Below are positions 19,448 to 32,152 of a stretch of 64,000 bases of DNA, piece by piece (the first letter of the stretch is position 1; each line of letters starts with the position of its first letter). Origin of the DNA: Myxocyprinus asiaticus (Eukaryota; Chordata; Actinopteri; Cypriniformes; Catostomidae); NCBI RefSeq assembly GCF_019703515.2, contig NC_059382.1, positions 9,930,001 through 9,994,000 on the forward strand, written 5' to 3'. The notes below the pieces were generated by a model that worked only from the letters and a program-made list of their open reading frames with translations, was not told the origin of the DNA and made no database searches. The translations under genes were made by a program, and so were the position numbers.

Positions 19448-19767
19448 TTAAAGGGTAGTACACTATAAAAATGAAAAATCTGTCATTATTTTCTCACCCT
19501 CATGTTGTTCCAAACCCATTCGACTTCCTTTCTTCCAGGGAGCTCAAAAGGAGATGTTAGGCAGAATGATAGCCTCAGTCACCATTCACTGTCATTGCAT
19601 CTTTTTTTTTTTATGGGTCATACATTGAAAGTGAATGCTGACTGAGGCTAAACTTCTGCCTAACATCTCCTTTTGTGTTCCACGAAAGATAGAAAGTCAA
19701 ATGGGCTACATCATGAGGTGAGTAAATGTGAGTAAAATTTTCTTTTTGAGGTGAACTTTCCATTTAA
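19448..19767. mobile_element. TTAA-bounded palindromic MITE
   Basis: Opens TTAAAGGGTAGTACAC and closes with a GGTGAACTTTCCATTTAA-like end. The arms share TCTCACCCTCATGTTGTTCC and its degenerate complement. The centre holds complementary blocks around AGGAGATGTTAGGC and GCCTAACATCTCCT. Confidence 0.75.
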
Positions 19768-19985
19768 TGGTTAAATTCTGACCTGTTAACCCAAAGGTTG
19801 TGGGTTCAAAGCCTTGAAGGTGTGATGCGTGAACCTGAGAGTTACTGTGATCGCCTTTCGCCAATGTGTCCTTGAGCGAAATGCTTAACCTCAAAGTTCT
19901 TCTGGAGGCCTGTTCCTGTTCTAAGTGTGCTGGAAGTTCCTTTAGATAAGAAGGTGTCTGGTAAATGACAAATTGCATTTTAAGT
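19768..19985 (+). mobile_element. tRNA-derived SINE
   Basis: The head contains a box B-like promoter element (GTTGTGGGTTCAAAGCC, about 19796-19812), preceded by a degenerate box A. The 3' tail TTAGATAAGAAGGTGTCTGG is a decayed form of the teleost SINE tail TTTGGATAAAAGCGTCTGC. It follows directly on the preceding MITE. Fossil copy. Confidence 0.72.
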
Positions 19986-20210
19986 ACATAAGGCCCCTAA
20001 GTCAAGCCATGTAGAAATCTCCTCAGATGTTTTATGAATGAACTGTCACATTTCAGTTCCTCCAGCACATCTAACTTAGTATGTGTCAGCTACATGTTGA
20101 AACGTTGCCCTGTTTGCTCAAAGCACTCTCTGGAATGATTGTCCACTGCTCAGATATTTTAATTCTTACTATGACAGTATTTAAAATCTTTTCATGTTAT
20201 GTTGTATTTA

Positions 20211-21055
20211 CAGGGTTGGGAGGGTTACTTTTGAAATGTATTCCACTACAGATTACAGAATACATGCGGTAAAATGTAATTTGTAACATATTCTGTTAGA
20301 TTACTCAAGGTCAGTAACATATTCTAAATACTTTGGATTACTTCTTCAGCACTGGTAAATTTTTTCACTTGTTTTGACTATAAAAACTCTTCCAGTACAG
20401 TAAGACAAAATACACATGTTAAAAATACATTCCCTGAAAAACCTAAATCTTATGCTGTGTTGTTTCTAAAACAAGATAAATCAAATTGATCTTGTTTTAA
20501 GGATTTTTAGATATTTTTACAGGAAAACAATACAAAAATTATCATCAAGAATACGATTTTTCAAAGGTCTTACTAGAAAAAAGAAATTATGATCCAACAT
20601 GAATTTTCCTGAAAAAAGTTAAAATAATATGATCGTGCCTGGTAACATGTGCATGTAAAATGGCTAGAAATAGCATTTTAGCTTAGCGTAAAGCTGACAA
20701 TTTACACAAGGTTTATTTCTATTTTTTCTGCTCTAAACTTACTTCAAACTTACTTCTCTGTCTATTCGTATGAATGTAACACATCATAAGAAAGTGTTTC
20801 ACCGCTGTTCAAATGCACTTTGGATCGCATCATTTATATGTATAAATGTTTTCCATCTGAAAGGACTAAATATTAAATGAAACAAATGACAATAAAATGC
20901 AAAGTAATCTCTTCAGTAATCAAAATACTTTTTGAATGTAACTGTATTCTAATTACCAATGATTTAAATTGTAACTGTAGTGGAATACAGTTACTTATAT
21001 TTCGTATTTTATATATGTATTCCCATTACATGTATTCCGTTACTCCCCAACCCTG
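20211..21055. mobile_element. non-autonomous hAT-type element with 8-bp target duplication
   Basis: Termini are CAGGGTTGGG and CCCAACCCTG. They are flanked by a perfect 8-bp direct repeat TGTATTTA (20203-20210 and 21056-21063), the target duplication length typical of hAT transposons. Extended inverted repeats contain CTGTATTCCACTACAG-like blocks. No transposase is encoded. Confidence 0.88.
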
Positions 21056-21389
21056 TGTATTTATCATCACATGAGTAGGGCCAGTGGAATTTGATTCCAT
21101 AAAAATCACATAATGTTGCTGTAGAGCAGTGCCATGTTGAGGATCTGTGAGAAAAGACACTGTTCCATGATTGATTTGATTTATTAAAGAATTGAAGTCT
21201 ATAACGTTCAACCTCTGTGCATTGACAGCATGCCACAGATGCTGTTCATTAAACCTGACTTCATTTTATATGCCTTTAAACAACAGTTTCATAGCCAATT
21301 TTTCTCCTGTTAATTCTTGATCGCTTTTCTCATAATTATTGACATTAATTATGTCATTCCATGGCTCAAAATTGTGTTTTTAATAAATA

Positions 21390-21392
<3 letters not shown>

Positions 21393-21460
<68 letters not shown>
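21393..21460. repeat. (TA)n microsatellite
   Basis: 68 bp of uninterrupted TA, expected to be highly variable and hairpin-forming. Confidence 0.95.
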
Positions 21461-21463
<3 letters not shown>

Positions 21464-21869
21464 TATATTGGTATAACTGGTTAAATAAATACATACAGGA
21501 TTATGAAATCAATATAAACTGAGTATTTACTGAATGAATAATCCAATATTTTGTAGAGGGGGGTCAAAAGGACAATTCTGGCTTATGATATGTGAGCAAA
21601 ACTACAGGTCAAAAAATAAACTTAGAAAAGTGGCAGCATCATTGATTTCTTTTTACACAGAGATAGAGAGGTCAGTTACTATAAAAGCAGTTGACTTTAG
21701 CACCCCTTGCTTTAAATGCTAATAGTGTGAGTGCAAAAACTGAAAAGAAAAAACAAAAACAAAGTTTTTCCAAAAGTTGGAATGCCTATAACTTCTGAAG
21801 TATGAAAAGAATATTTAAGATTCTTTAGTTTCTGGTTCAGAGCAAACTTTCCTACTGGTATCTTCATTA

Positions 21870-22416
21870 TTAAAGGAATATTCCATGTTCAATACAAGTT
21901 AAGCTCAATCAACAGCATTTGTGGCATAATGTTAATTACAACAAAAATGTATTTAGACTGGTCCTTCCTTTTCATTAAAAAAGCAAAAATCTGGGTTCAA
22001 GTGAGAAGTGAATGCAGCCAATTTTTGGAGGGTTTAAAGGCAGAAATGTGAAGCTTATAATTTTTTAAAAGCACTTACATTAATTCTTCTGTTAAAACTC
22101 ATGTATTATTTGAACTGTAAAGTTGTTTAAATCATCATTTTTACAGTTGTTTTAGGGTTTTATGGTTTGTTGACATTACATCATCATGGCAACGAAATTG
22201 TAAAATTGGCTTGTGGCTATACTTTTGAAACAATGAGAATTTTAACGTTCAGTAATTGGCCCCATTCACTTCCATTGTAAGTGTCTCACTGGAACCCAGG
22301 TTTTTCCTTTTTTAAAGAAAAGGAGGGACGAGTCGAAATTAATTTTTGTGGTAAATGAACATTATGCAACAAATGCTGTTGGTTGAGCTTGACTTGAATT
22401 AAGAATATTCCTTTAA
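21870..22416. mobile_element. TTAA-bounded palindromic MITE, uninterrupted copy
   Basis: 547 bp from TTAAAGGAATATTCC to its complement GAATATTCCTTTAA. The arms have complementary blocks (AAGTGAATG...GGCCCCATTCACTT). It is the intact counterpart of the split copy at 12440-14608 and supplies that copy's empty Tc1 site. Confidence 0.82.
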
Positions 22417-23827
22417 GGCACTAGATAGAAAGTTACCTATATGGTAAATCCCAGAGATATGGGGCTCTCAGTGTGGCTTCATGTGTAAATAGTTACATTT
22501 TAGAAATAGAAACAGAATTTGAACTGACCTTAATTGTTATACTGCAATTAAGATGTGTCACTCTTTATTTAGTACTAGTGTTTTGATCTTGAGGTTTTCA
22601 TGTGTAGTTCAATGAGCTTGGTTACTGCATAATATATCCATATTATGCACCAGAGGGCTCTTGCTGCAGCCGTCTGCTTTCTGTGCACATGCTGGTTTTG
22701 TTCAGTCTGTGATGGGGTACCTGGCTGAGTGTGTTTTAATGAGGCTGTGACCTCCCTCTGTCAGTATTCTGTATGGTTCTCAAAGATATCAACATTACAG
22801 TCTCACTCCCAAATATTGTGGGCTATAAAACCATAAAATACATGTGATCATCATTTTTGTTCAGGTTGTTGTAATTGCAAATGGAAAGTAAGATAAATTA
22901 TCCAGTGTATGAATTGAATTGAATTTGTTTTTCTTTCTAATGGGGTCCCGGGACCCCCAGAGTCCTCCTCAATTCAAAAACTGGATTAATATCTGCCTCC
23001 TCTCTGCGCTTGTTTGGAGCGCCTTGACCATGTGACAGAGGTCCCGAGTGTATTCCCTTTTTATATCCATTGATAATCTTCCATATGCCTCTCCCCTCCT
23101 CTTTGCGTACACACACATTCAAACACACAGTAATCAGGGATGTATTTGATTGAAGGGGGTGGTCCCCTGCTTTTGACACACTAACAAATCTAAACAATTC
23201 ATTGTGACTAAACAGGGGAGAAATTTCTGACAAGAAATGAGATCTGCAACAAAATCGAAATGAAGGATGGTAAGCTGCATATATATATTGTCATTATTGT
23301 GAATGTGATCTGTGCTTCAGGGAAGCACTGTTTCTTTTATGTGTTGATGTTAAAACAAAGCCTTTCAGTTGGACACAGTGGGTTTTCTTTGTCAGACTGG
23401 CGAAACTGAAACTGAACACGTGGTAGATGTGACAGATCTAAGCATGTTAAATGTTGTATTTGGAATTGAGTATTTGAATGTGTGTGGCTGGTTGAAGTCA
23501 AGTTCAATATCTCAGTGTAACTATCAATTTTTGTTCTTTAGTTTTAGAGCCAATCAGCATGCTTGCTACTCTTGTGAAATTATGCAGTTTTTTAATACTC
23601 CATGAAATCAAATTAGATTGTGGAATTTAGTAGTCCATTTAGTGACATTAGCTTTGAGGCCATCTAATTGCTAGTGTACTCCTAAAAGTTGCATTGCTGT
23701 TTTAAAATGTACACTCTTTGTCTTCTGGTTGAACAGATCAAAGATGTTAATGACTCATCTTGCACCCAGGAGCATATACACATTTCTGTCCAATAAAATG
23801 CTCTCTAGAATGAGAATGTCCCTTCCC
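22417..23827. other. gene-free stretch
   Basis: No exon with plausible splice borders and homology was recognised, and no clear transposon termini were seen. Confidence 0.4.
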
Positions 23828-24051
23828 TTAAAGGGATAGTTTACCCAAAAATAAAATGTTGTGCCAAACCAATACGACGCAGGATTTTAGGGAATGACAG
23901 TCTCAGTCACCATTTACTTTCATTGTGGTAAGTTTGAAGCCTACCATCTCATTTTGAGTTTCATGGAAGAAAGAAAGTCATACAGGTTTAAAAAAATATG
24001 AGAGTAAAAAAATTATGACAACATTTTATTTTTTGGATGAACTAGCCCTTT
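23828..24051. mobile_element. decayed TTAA-family MITE
   Basis: Begins TTAAAGGGATAGTTTACCC and ends near GATGAACTAGCCCTTTG. The interior shares the ATTTACTTTCATTG and GTCATACAGG blocks of the family. Confidence 0.65.
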
Positions 24052-26284
24052 GACACCTCCTTCCTCTGACTAGCATTAGCATGTAGCAAATCATGGTTCA
24101 TGACTGTGATGAAAACTAAAGGCTTTTAGCTATTTAAAAAAATGCCCCATCTCAACTTCTTGTTTCAATAGGAAATATGCCAACACAGGACTTAACTTTA
24201 CTTGTCAAGCCATTTCATGGGGTCTTTAAAGCTGCACTATGGAACTTTGTGCTCTCTAGCGACATCTGTGGTTGAAACTTAAAATTTTAAGAAATTCGTG
24301 GAAGAACACTTTACGTGAGTTGTGTTTTGGCACTGCTCTTCTGCACGGTTGATCATGATTGGGAGATATTAAGAGTCGGAGTCATAACGTGCTGTTTCAT
24401 GTTGATATTATGTTATTCGAGTAAACATTTAAAATTGCTTTGATGAAGATAAACAACACTCGTATTTACATATTTTGAACAAATAAATTTTACACTTATA
24501 GCGCTTTTCTGACATTACACTCAAAGCGCTTTTATATAGAGAACAGGGAACCCCCTCGATCACCACCAGTTACCAGTATATTTTGATATGATTATTTAAG
24601 TGCTTTATCTGCTATTAATGTTTGTATTGTACTACACTTTTTAATTTAATAGGTGAAACCCATGATATGGCTGATATGAGTTCAGTGGAGGACTTTATTA
24701 GTTTAGATTATATTGTACAGCCTCAGTTGATAATGCAAGTAAAACCATAATACTACAATAGTATGTCTATGCACTGCACACAATAACACTGTAAACTAAA
24801 AACATAAAATGAGGATTCTATAATGATTGGATGAAATACTGAATACTTTTAAAACATGAACATAATATGCAGAAATATGCAATATAAAAATTACAATAAT
24901 ACATTTAATCATTTCTTTAGCAGTAAATGTATAATAAATAGACAGTTACACACTAAACAAATTAATATGTACTTTACTGTGCTATGAAACTGGTACATAA
25001 ACATCCATCCAGACTGCAGTGATGCTGTCCTGAACCATGTGAGTAAGACTGACTGAACTGAACAGCGTAGTTTCCCCTGCTGGAACACGTGACAGCCGTT
25101 ACTTCTTTTCTGTGTTTACAGACATTACGTAACGACGTAAAGATGAACAACATAAGTTCAATCAAATTCAACTCGACAGCTCAAAATACAGATCATTTCT
25201 GTAGGTTTACCATAGTGAATCAGGGTAAAGTAAGGACAATGTTTTTAATGTACTCAATTAATAATGGCATCTTGTTAAATGTATGCAGCTTTAATAATGG
25301 AAATGTTATGTGCGTGTGTTTTTGTGTGTGTTTGCAAGAAAAAAAAAAAACTGAATTCAGAGAGACAGGCTGTCAAATAGTTAATATGTGTGAGAGCAAG
25401 TGTTGAAATTGATCACGTCTGTGTGTATGTGTGGTATAAGATAAAACTGTCTGTGCTAGCTGAATGTTCTGAAGCGTGAATTGCGCTGCTTGGAGCTCAA
25501 ATATGGTCTCAGGTACAGATGTTGCACTTCTCATTGAAACTGCAAATGAAACACTTTAAATTCACTGACCATGTTCACTCTAATCACTTCAACAGAAAGA
25601 ACACAATTATTCTGCCCACCTCTTAATGAAACACTTTTCCACCTTATAACAAATCATAGAAGTCAACACAAAAGACCTCTTTATTTCTTTTTATTCTCAG
25701 CTAACATCTTGTTTTATGCGGGTTTGGTATCAAACTGTTCGCTCATTAGTTGTGGCCTTGCTTTGATACACATGAGAGAGAGGCAGCTGTCTCGTTTAGT
25801 TGGTGTGGATGAGTGTGGTTGGTTGGGTATAAGGAACAATAGATGAGACAGGTGCTGGTACAACTGCGCTCCTGGCACTCATCGCCTGGCAGACCCGCCT
25901 CAGTTTCACACATGCTGCTTCTCAATGCCTCCCCCACCAAGCATTTCTACTGCCTCTCAGACGACTGTGCAGAACAAGTATGTCTGGCAGTGCATTTATT
26001 CACCATTCTGCTGTTTTGTTGGCCTGGTTGGCTTTTTTGTTTTTAGATGTTTCTATTTGTAAACGGACGAGATGTTGATCATTTACTCACCCTCATGTTA
26101 TTCCAAATCTCTATGAATTTCTTTCTTCCGTGGAACAAAAAAAAAAAAAAAAACTCAGAGCTGCTTTAATCGGCATGTTCCCTGAAATCGACCTCATACT
26201 ACTGAGTTACTGACAAGCAGCATTTCCCATCATATCAGTTCAAATGTGATAATTCACATGCTACTGATTGCATGTTGTGCGAGT
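24052..26284. other. gene-free stretch
   Basis: Contains a GCACTATGGAACTTTGTGCTC block (about 24234) and CAAAGCGCTTTTATA (about 24522) of the kinds often seen in fish repeats, and a partial TTAA-family arm at 26070-26135 followed by an A run. No host gene recognised. Confidence 0.35.
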
Positions 26285-26835
26285 AACCTCTGAGATGTGG
26301 GTTCTGGTGGGTACCAGGAAGCAATTGCGTTCACATAAACACTGGTGAGCATGATTCTGAGGTTTTATTTTCACTCTGAAATTACATGTTTACTCCACTG
26401 ACATTTAGGTTTAGGGTTGGGGTTTGGGTTAGGGGGTAGAGTTAATAAAATATACATTCCTGTTGACTGTATTAGCCCTTAGAAAAATCAAGAGTTCTGG
26501 CAAACTTGCTGCAAATTTCCTGCAAAATCACCAGTTATTATTTTCACATGCAAATGAGCTTTGCGGCAAACTCTTCATTGTCACCAAAGGTTTGCTTCAG
26601 GTTCACCACTATCGGTGAAGAGCTTCAAACTTCTGCCGAACATTGCATGTGAAAATTACAAGTGGCAAATTTGCTGGCAAGTTTGTCAGAACTTTAGATT
26701 TTTTGTAAGGAAGATCATTTACATCTAAAAAACAACTGATTTTTGCCGCCATTTCCCCCGGAAACTGAAGCTCACAAATACCCATACGTTCAACAACACT
26801 TCCAGCTTCAGCCACTGGGGGCAGAATTTCAGTAA
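26285..26835 (+). mobile_element. SINE-like repeat interrupted by a hairpin MITE
   Basis: Shares with the copies at 32740-33130 and 46795-47190 the order GTTTACTCCACTGA, TTAGGTTTAGGGTTGGG, a GTTGACTGTATTA block, then CCCATACGTTCAACAACAC and AGCCACTGGGGGCAG. The hairpin element 26477-26710 interrupts it after TGTATTAG. Confidence 0.6.
26477..26710. mobile_element. hairpin MITE rich in GCAAACTTGC-type words
   Basis: Ends CCTTAGAAAAATCAAGAGTT and TTTTTTGTAAGG. The interior repeats GGCAAAC, TTGCTGCAAATTTCC and their complements, making an almost complete stem. Same family as 28140-28398, 32153-32369 and 32381-32550. Confidence 0.78.
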
Positions 26836-26859
26836 GCCCAGACTGACGTTAGTATAGGG

Positions 26860-27336
26860 GATAAATACATAAGAAATTGGATCCCAGCCAGTGTTATTAT
26901 CGGTAGACAGATCATTCTGGGTGTAGGGAAGTTGGCTGGTGCGCCCTCATTTTGGGAATGGTGCACGGAGATGGGTGGTAGCATTTGAGGAGATGTCAGA
27001 AAGAAGACTGGGCAACCTGAGGGTGTTTGATATGAAGTGGGGCAGCTATCTGACCTTTTTGGGGGGCTCTCGGGGAGAGGCAGTGGAGAGGGATTTATAG
27101 TTTGAATGTGTGTGATTAATATATATATATATATATATATACATTTCTGGGTTTTTTAGTGTATGTGATTTTGCTTTGACCACAGGGATGTTTGTTGGGG
27201 GTTAGGGTGGGGTTGGAGATTGGGAGGGGGAATAATGGGGGTTAAAAGTTGATTCTGCGCATTTATGTTTTGCTTTTGCTTTCATGTGTTGGAATCAATA
27301 AAAAGTGTTAATAAAAAAAATAAAATAAAAAAAAAG
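26860..27336 (+). mobile_element. 5'-truncated L1-like LINE, 3' end
   Basis: The last about 160 bp (27180-27336: GGATGTTTGTTGGGGGTTAGG, the GGGAGGGGGAATAATGG block, then an A-rich tail) match the reverse complement of 34912-35070, the 3' end of the larger LINE. Upstream are degraded C-terminal ORF2-like codons. It contains a (TA)n run at 27118-27140. Confidence 0.72.
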
Positions 27337-28139
27337 CACAGACCAATTGTAGCAGCAGAACTTTCGAGAAGGATCTGCCTGCGTCCTGCAAGACTACTAC
27401 AAGACATGCCCACAACAAGTTACACCCACTCCAAAAAAAAAGTGAAATCTTGGAACAGCTGGATGCCACATTCATACACTGTGTTTGTTGTGTTTATTTA
27501 GATTCCCCGCAGCAACCCTACACCTACACCTATCTATAACTCTAAACCTAACCATAACCACAAAGATTTAAAAAATGAACATTTGTAAAATCATTAAATA
27601 AACCGCAAATTAAAAGTTATTTTGAATACAATCATACTGTTATATCAGTAGGTGGCGACAATGAGGAGAAATTTTATGAAAATTAAGAGGAGAAGAAGCA
27701 AGCGGTATGCTAAATTAACAGGCTAACGATTAGCTTGTAAGCTAACTGGAGAACACAGAACAGAGTACTTTTTATTTTACCATTTTTTTTATTTTTATTA
27801 TTGAACAAGCAGAAATTGTACAAACACCTTAAGGAAAACATTAAAGTGCACTTTCACAAAATTTCACATTAAACAAGTAAGTTCAGTTTACCATTTTTAA
27901 CTTCAGTTTAATAATATGATATGTGACATGTTATAATTTAAAAGTTATTCTTGGTCATATTTTAAGAGTTAAGAGAATATGAATCATACAGCGACTGCAT
28001 AGGATTAAAAATTTCTTGTAGCCAATAGAATCACTTTATAATCCAAGGGGGGCGTTACCTGAAGTGAGCATGTCCTGAAGTGGGTGTTTCCTTGCAGTCT
28101 TGCAGGATGCAGACAGATAAACTTGGAATTTTCGACCTC
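27337..28139. other. gene-free stretch
   Basis: No supported gene; AT-rich with T/A runs around 27780-27800. A block like CCTGCAAGACTACTACAAGA recurs loosely near 28095 (TTGCAGTCTTGCAGGATGC), suggesting repeat debris. Confidence 0.35.
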
Positions 28140-28398
28140 ACTTACAAAAAATCTAGAGTTGCCGCAAACTTGCTGCAAACTTTCCGCAAATTCGCCACTC
28201 ATTATTTGCAGCAAACTCTTCATTATTGCCAAAGGTTAGCTGCAGGTTTACCATTACCGGTGTAGAGCTGCAAACTTCTGGCAAACATTTGCTGCGAATA
28301 GCAAGCTCATTTGCATGTAAAAATAATGAGTAGTGAATGTGTGGCAAGTTTGCAGCAAATTTGCGGCAAGATTGCCAGAACTCTAGAATTTTGTAAGG
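28140..28398. mobile_element. hairpin MITE rich in GCAAACTTGC-type words
   Basis: The ends CTTACAAAAAATCTAGAGTT and CTCTAGAATTTTGTAAG are complementary, and nearly the whole element folds back. Open frames here are by-products of the palindrome, not genes. Confidence 0.82.
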
Positions 28399-28522
28399 AT
28401 TAACTGTAGCCAAATTCACAGTGAGATCACTCTGTTTGATAAACTAGATACAAACTGGTTAAATACCGAATACATTTATTTGAATGCATTTTTTTATATT
28501 ATAAATACCTGGTAAATATATC

Positions 28523-29240
28523 TTAATGGGATAGTTCACCCAAAAATGAAAATTCTCATCATTTACTCACCCTCATGCCATCCCAAATGTGTATGACTTT
28601 CTTTCTTCTGCAGAGCACAAATTAAGATTTTTATAAGAATATTTCAGCTCTGTAGCCCCATACAATACAAGTGAATGGGTGCCAACATTTTAACAATCCA
28701 AAAATCACATAAAGGCAGCATAAAAGTAATCCATATGACTCCAGTGGTTAAATACATATCTTCTGAAGTGATATTATAGGTGTGGGTGAGAAACAATCAA
28801 TAAATCAATATTTAAGTACATTTTTGCTTGAAATTCTTCTCCCTGCCCAGTAGGGGGCGTTATGCATGAAGAATGTGAATAACCTAAAATATAAGAAGAA
28901 GAATGTGAAAGTGAAAGTTAAAGTGCAGCCTGACTGAGCAGGGAGGAGAATTTATAGTAAAAATGCGCTTAAATATTGATCTGTTTCACACCCACACCTA
29001 TCAAATCGCTTCTGGAGACATTGATTTAAGCACTGGAGTCTTATTGATTACTTTTATGCTGACTTGTATGATTTCTGGAGCTTCAAAATTTTGGCACCCA
29101 TTCACTTGCATTGTATGGACCAAAAGAGCTGAGAAATGCTTCTAAAAATCTTCATTTGTGTTCTGCTGAAGAAAGAAAGTCACACACATCTGGGATAAAT
29201 GATGAGAGAATTTTCATTTTTGGGTGAACTATTCCTTTAA
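28523..29240. mobile_element. 718-bp TTAA-bounded palindromic MITE, largest copy
   Basis: Left arm about 28523-28815 and right arm about 28968-29240, complementary throughout (TGGGATAGTTCACCC against GGGTGAACTATTCC; GTGGGTGAGAAACAATC against GATCTGTTTCACACCC). A unique spacer of about 150 bp lies between them. TTAA at both ends. It is the reference copy for the shorter relatives in this window. Confidence 0.88.
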
Positions 29241-29667
29241 GCCGTGGTCACACATAACTTCTCACAGCGAAATTCCGTGGGTGAAGATGGGTGGGCGGAC
29301 GTTGAGCTCGTTGTGAAACCAGCAAAAATATCAAACAGCCTTTTTTAATGCTGCACTTTATACTCAGTGAGACTTAAGTTAAAAAGAGTTCAGTTAAAAA
29401 CTCACCGCTAAAATTATATCCTTTTCCATTGTGAATATTCAGTGTAGCTGTTTACGAAGCACCGCCCATACAGAGGTCACTGCCAAACCAAGAAACATCC
29501 TATTGGTCAACACAGCGATTTTGCCTGTCAGAGTTCACCAAACTTGAACTCGAGGCGAAATCAGCACAAGGAAATTCTTTGCCACCCGAAGTCCATTGCG
29601 ATCACACAGATTCCCATTGAGATGACTGTATTTTGCCATGCAAAGGTATGTGTGACTGTGTCTTTAG
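29238..29667. mobile_element. second palindromic MITE, abutting the first
   Basis: Left terminus AGCCGTGGTCACACATAAC; right terminus GTATGTGTGACTGTGTCTTTA, its degenerate complement. Its left end touches the TTAA of the preceding element. Confidence 0.65.
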
Positions 29668-29887
29668 AGGCACTACAACAACAACTTTCATTCACTTTCA
29701 TTCAAATCCCAAGTAAAATAGCAGATTATCAGTTCATAACCACTTTTCACCCTTTTCTTCACACAATGCTATATTATGACTTCTAAACACTTATTTAAGT
29801 GTATGGTTTGTAAGGCGATACATTTTAACATTAGCATCACAATACCAACATTTACAATAAAAGCTTGTTTGAGTGTGATCAAATTGC

Positions 29888-29975
29888 GTGGCAGCTCAAC
29901 TGGTAGAGCTGATGTTCCTAATTTGTAAGTCGCTTTGGATAAAAGCGTCTGCTAAATTAATACATGTAAATGTTA
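29888..29975 (+). mobile_element. truncated SINE: tRNA-like head joined to tail
   Basis: Box A-like GTGGCAGCTCAACTGGTAG leads almost directly into the common teleost tail AAGTCGCTTTGGATAAAAGC, GTCTGCTAAAT. Box B and the body are missing. Similar tails occur at about 45186-45232 and 45446-45482. Confidence 0.7.
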
Positions 29976-29984
29976 TTTAAATGT

Positions 29985-30310
29985 GATGCGGAAGAGCAAG
30001 CGAGTCGACACGTGAGTCAAAAGAGTCAGAGAAGCACCCCAAAGTTAGTTGGTAGCTTCAGTAATTGCATTTTTCATCTCAAATGTACTTTTTCTGACAC
30101 TTATCTGTTAGGTTTAGGGTTTAGGGTAGGGAGGTAGGCAGGTTTAATTGATTTAAAACTCAATAGAGTATTACTTTAGCGTTTCACTTTAAAAAGATTA
30201 CTCTCAAAAAAATTACCATTGTTTGAAATTAAAATTAAAATGTTTAAAGTGCATGTAAACGTACTGATTGTTTGGCTAGGGTTAGGGTCTTTTATGAAAC
30301 TTTAAAGGAA
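29985..30310 (+). repeat. dispersed repeat, copy 1
   Basis: Matches 41890-42265: GACACGTGAGTCAAAAGAGTC, GCATTTTTCATCTC, TTCTGACACTTATCTGTTAGG, TTTAGGGTAGGGAGGTAGG, then ACTCAATAGAG. Non-coding. Confidence 0.65.
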
Positions 30311-32152
30311 ACATGTGAAATTACTGGGGTCTTTTTCTCAGGAGAGAATTCTGAGAAGTTTTTACTGTTAGCAAACATCTCTGTTCACTTTCCATTAATC
30401 TCATTGCTGTTTAGGAGAAACCACTGAGACATTCATGAGATCTCTTCCTAAGGAAAGCTATCATGTTTAATTCTCCTGTAGTGTTGATGAATATTTAGGG
30501 AATTTGCCTTTGGAGCTAGTTTTATTATGATGATGTTATTGAGAACAACTGTATAATGAACCTTTAAAATCATATAAAGAGATAATATTGTGTGGGATTT
30601 GCATGTTAAATAAATGTTACATAAAACAACACATTTGAGGAAACTACCTGCTAGATGCTCTTGGCCATCACAGCGCATGTTCTCCACGTCTACCGCTGCC
30701 TTGAAGTAGAAAGAATCTGCTCACTGATTTTGCCCATCGACTGAGCAAGTCAAGGCAGGTGAGGCTGGAGTGTATTTGTAAGGTAAATTAATTTGCACTT
30801 GCAGTCATCCCATCAAATATTCCTGATGTGCCACGTTTTTCTCATCCGAATACCATTGAGGTCATATACACACATGAAAACTCTGCAGTCTGGCTGTGGT
30901 AATATCACCTTGATAATCACAGGGAGACACTGATTTACACTGTGGAAATTACAGGGTCTTGACAGATTTCTGTAAGCACAAGTACTGTGTTGATAATCAG
31001 ATGAGTCACTACATGAGCGTCCATCATCATCATCTGCCGTCATCCACACATAAAAGATGTGTGGTGTGTACAACACACATACAAACACAGAAGTCTCAAA
31101 CTGACGTTTTTAAAAGAATAGTTCTTTGAAAACCCTATTGTCGTTCCAAAACTTCATGACTTTGTTCTGTGGAAACTCCTGTAATTTAAGCAAGTTTCTC
31201 TAACAAAGCTCCTCTACTACGGAAGACCTTGGAAAATAGCACACAAGTTGTATGGACAACTTTTATGATATGCTTTTGCATCCTTTTATAAGCTTGAAAT
31301 CTCCATTCTCCAGTCAGTGTAGATGCATTTTAAAGAACCAACTGTGCATTATTCAAAATTTCTCCTTTTGTGCTCCATGGAAGAAAGAAAGTCATTCAGG
31401 TTGGAAACAACATCAAGGTGGGTAAATGATTCCAGAATTTTCATTATTGGGAGAACTATTCCTTTAAAAGTGGCCTGAATGTTTCCTGCAGGCGTTTTTT
31501 ACTCCTGTTGCTCATTTGAACTTTTAGTGTTTTCAGCTGGTACCAGAGGACCGTCTATATCTCGACACCTACAAACCTCTTAAGCAGAAATGAGGGAAAA
31601 TATCAACGCTGAGGTTTCTTATAATACTCTTGGGAAGCCACCAACCAATCACATTGTCACAAAAATAGGAGCGAGTCAGCCTTACAGCCAGAGCAATGAC
31701 ACTCTGGTTATTCATAAATCTGTGGAATGTTATCTATTGCCACATGGCCTAAAATATGGCTGAAATGCTTAAAATATGGGACACTGGAGATTTGATGGAA
31801 TGTAAATGTAAACCCAATCCAATAGTTAAAACCAGAGATATTTCAAAAATGTTCTACATATACGTGTCATGCAGAAATACTGCTAATAGGAAAGTCTACT
31901 AATAGACAATGGAGCTTTAGCAAACATTATTAAACTAGCATGCTTGTAGATCAGCATTAATTAACATTGCTATAAATTGTATTGCTAGCTTTTTTAATTA
32001 AACAATTTTAATTGGACTTGGCAACAAATGCAAATAATTAACTGACAGTGCTCTGCAAGGAACAGTTTGGGTCTACTGAGCTAATGGGATTTATTGATTG
32101 ATAATTGAGAGATGCTGGTAAAAATAAAAATGAAGTTGTTGTGCAGGTTTGC
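30311..32152. other. gene-free stretch with one MITE remnant
   Basis: A decayed TTAA-family MITE lies at about 31113-31467 (opening TTTAAAAGAATAGTTC, closing GAACTATTCCTTTAA). I recognise no host exon in the remainder. Confidence 0.45.

Noticed and set aside
28005..28419. Open frames on both strands, and similar ones near 32288-32519
   Set aside because: They lie wholly inside hairpin MITEs. Palindromes give mirrored open frames, and no start context or homology supports a gene.
29888..29975. Possible tRNA gene
   Set aside because: Only a box A-like head is present and it runs straight into a SINE tail; no box B or acceptor stem.
30105..30135. TTAGGG-like runs (GGTTTAGGGTTTAGGGTAGGG), also near 26402, 32895 and 42005
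   Set aside because: Too short and irregular for telomeric DNA, and they recur at fixed positions inside dispersed repeats, so they are part of those repeats.
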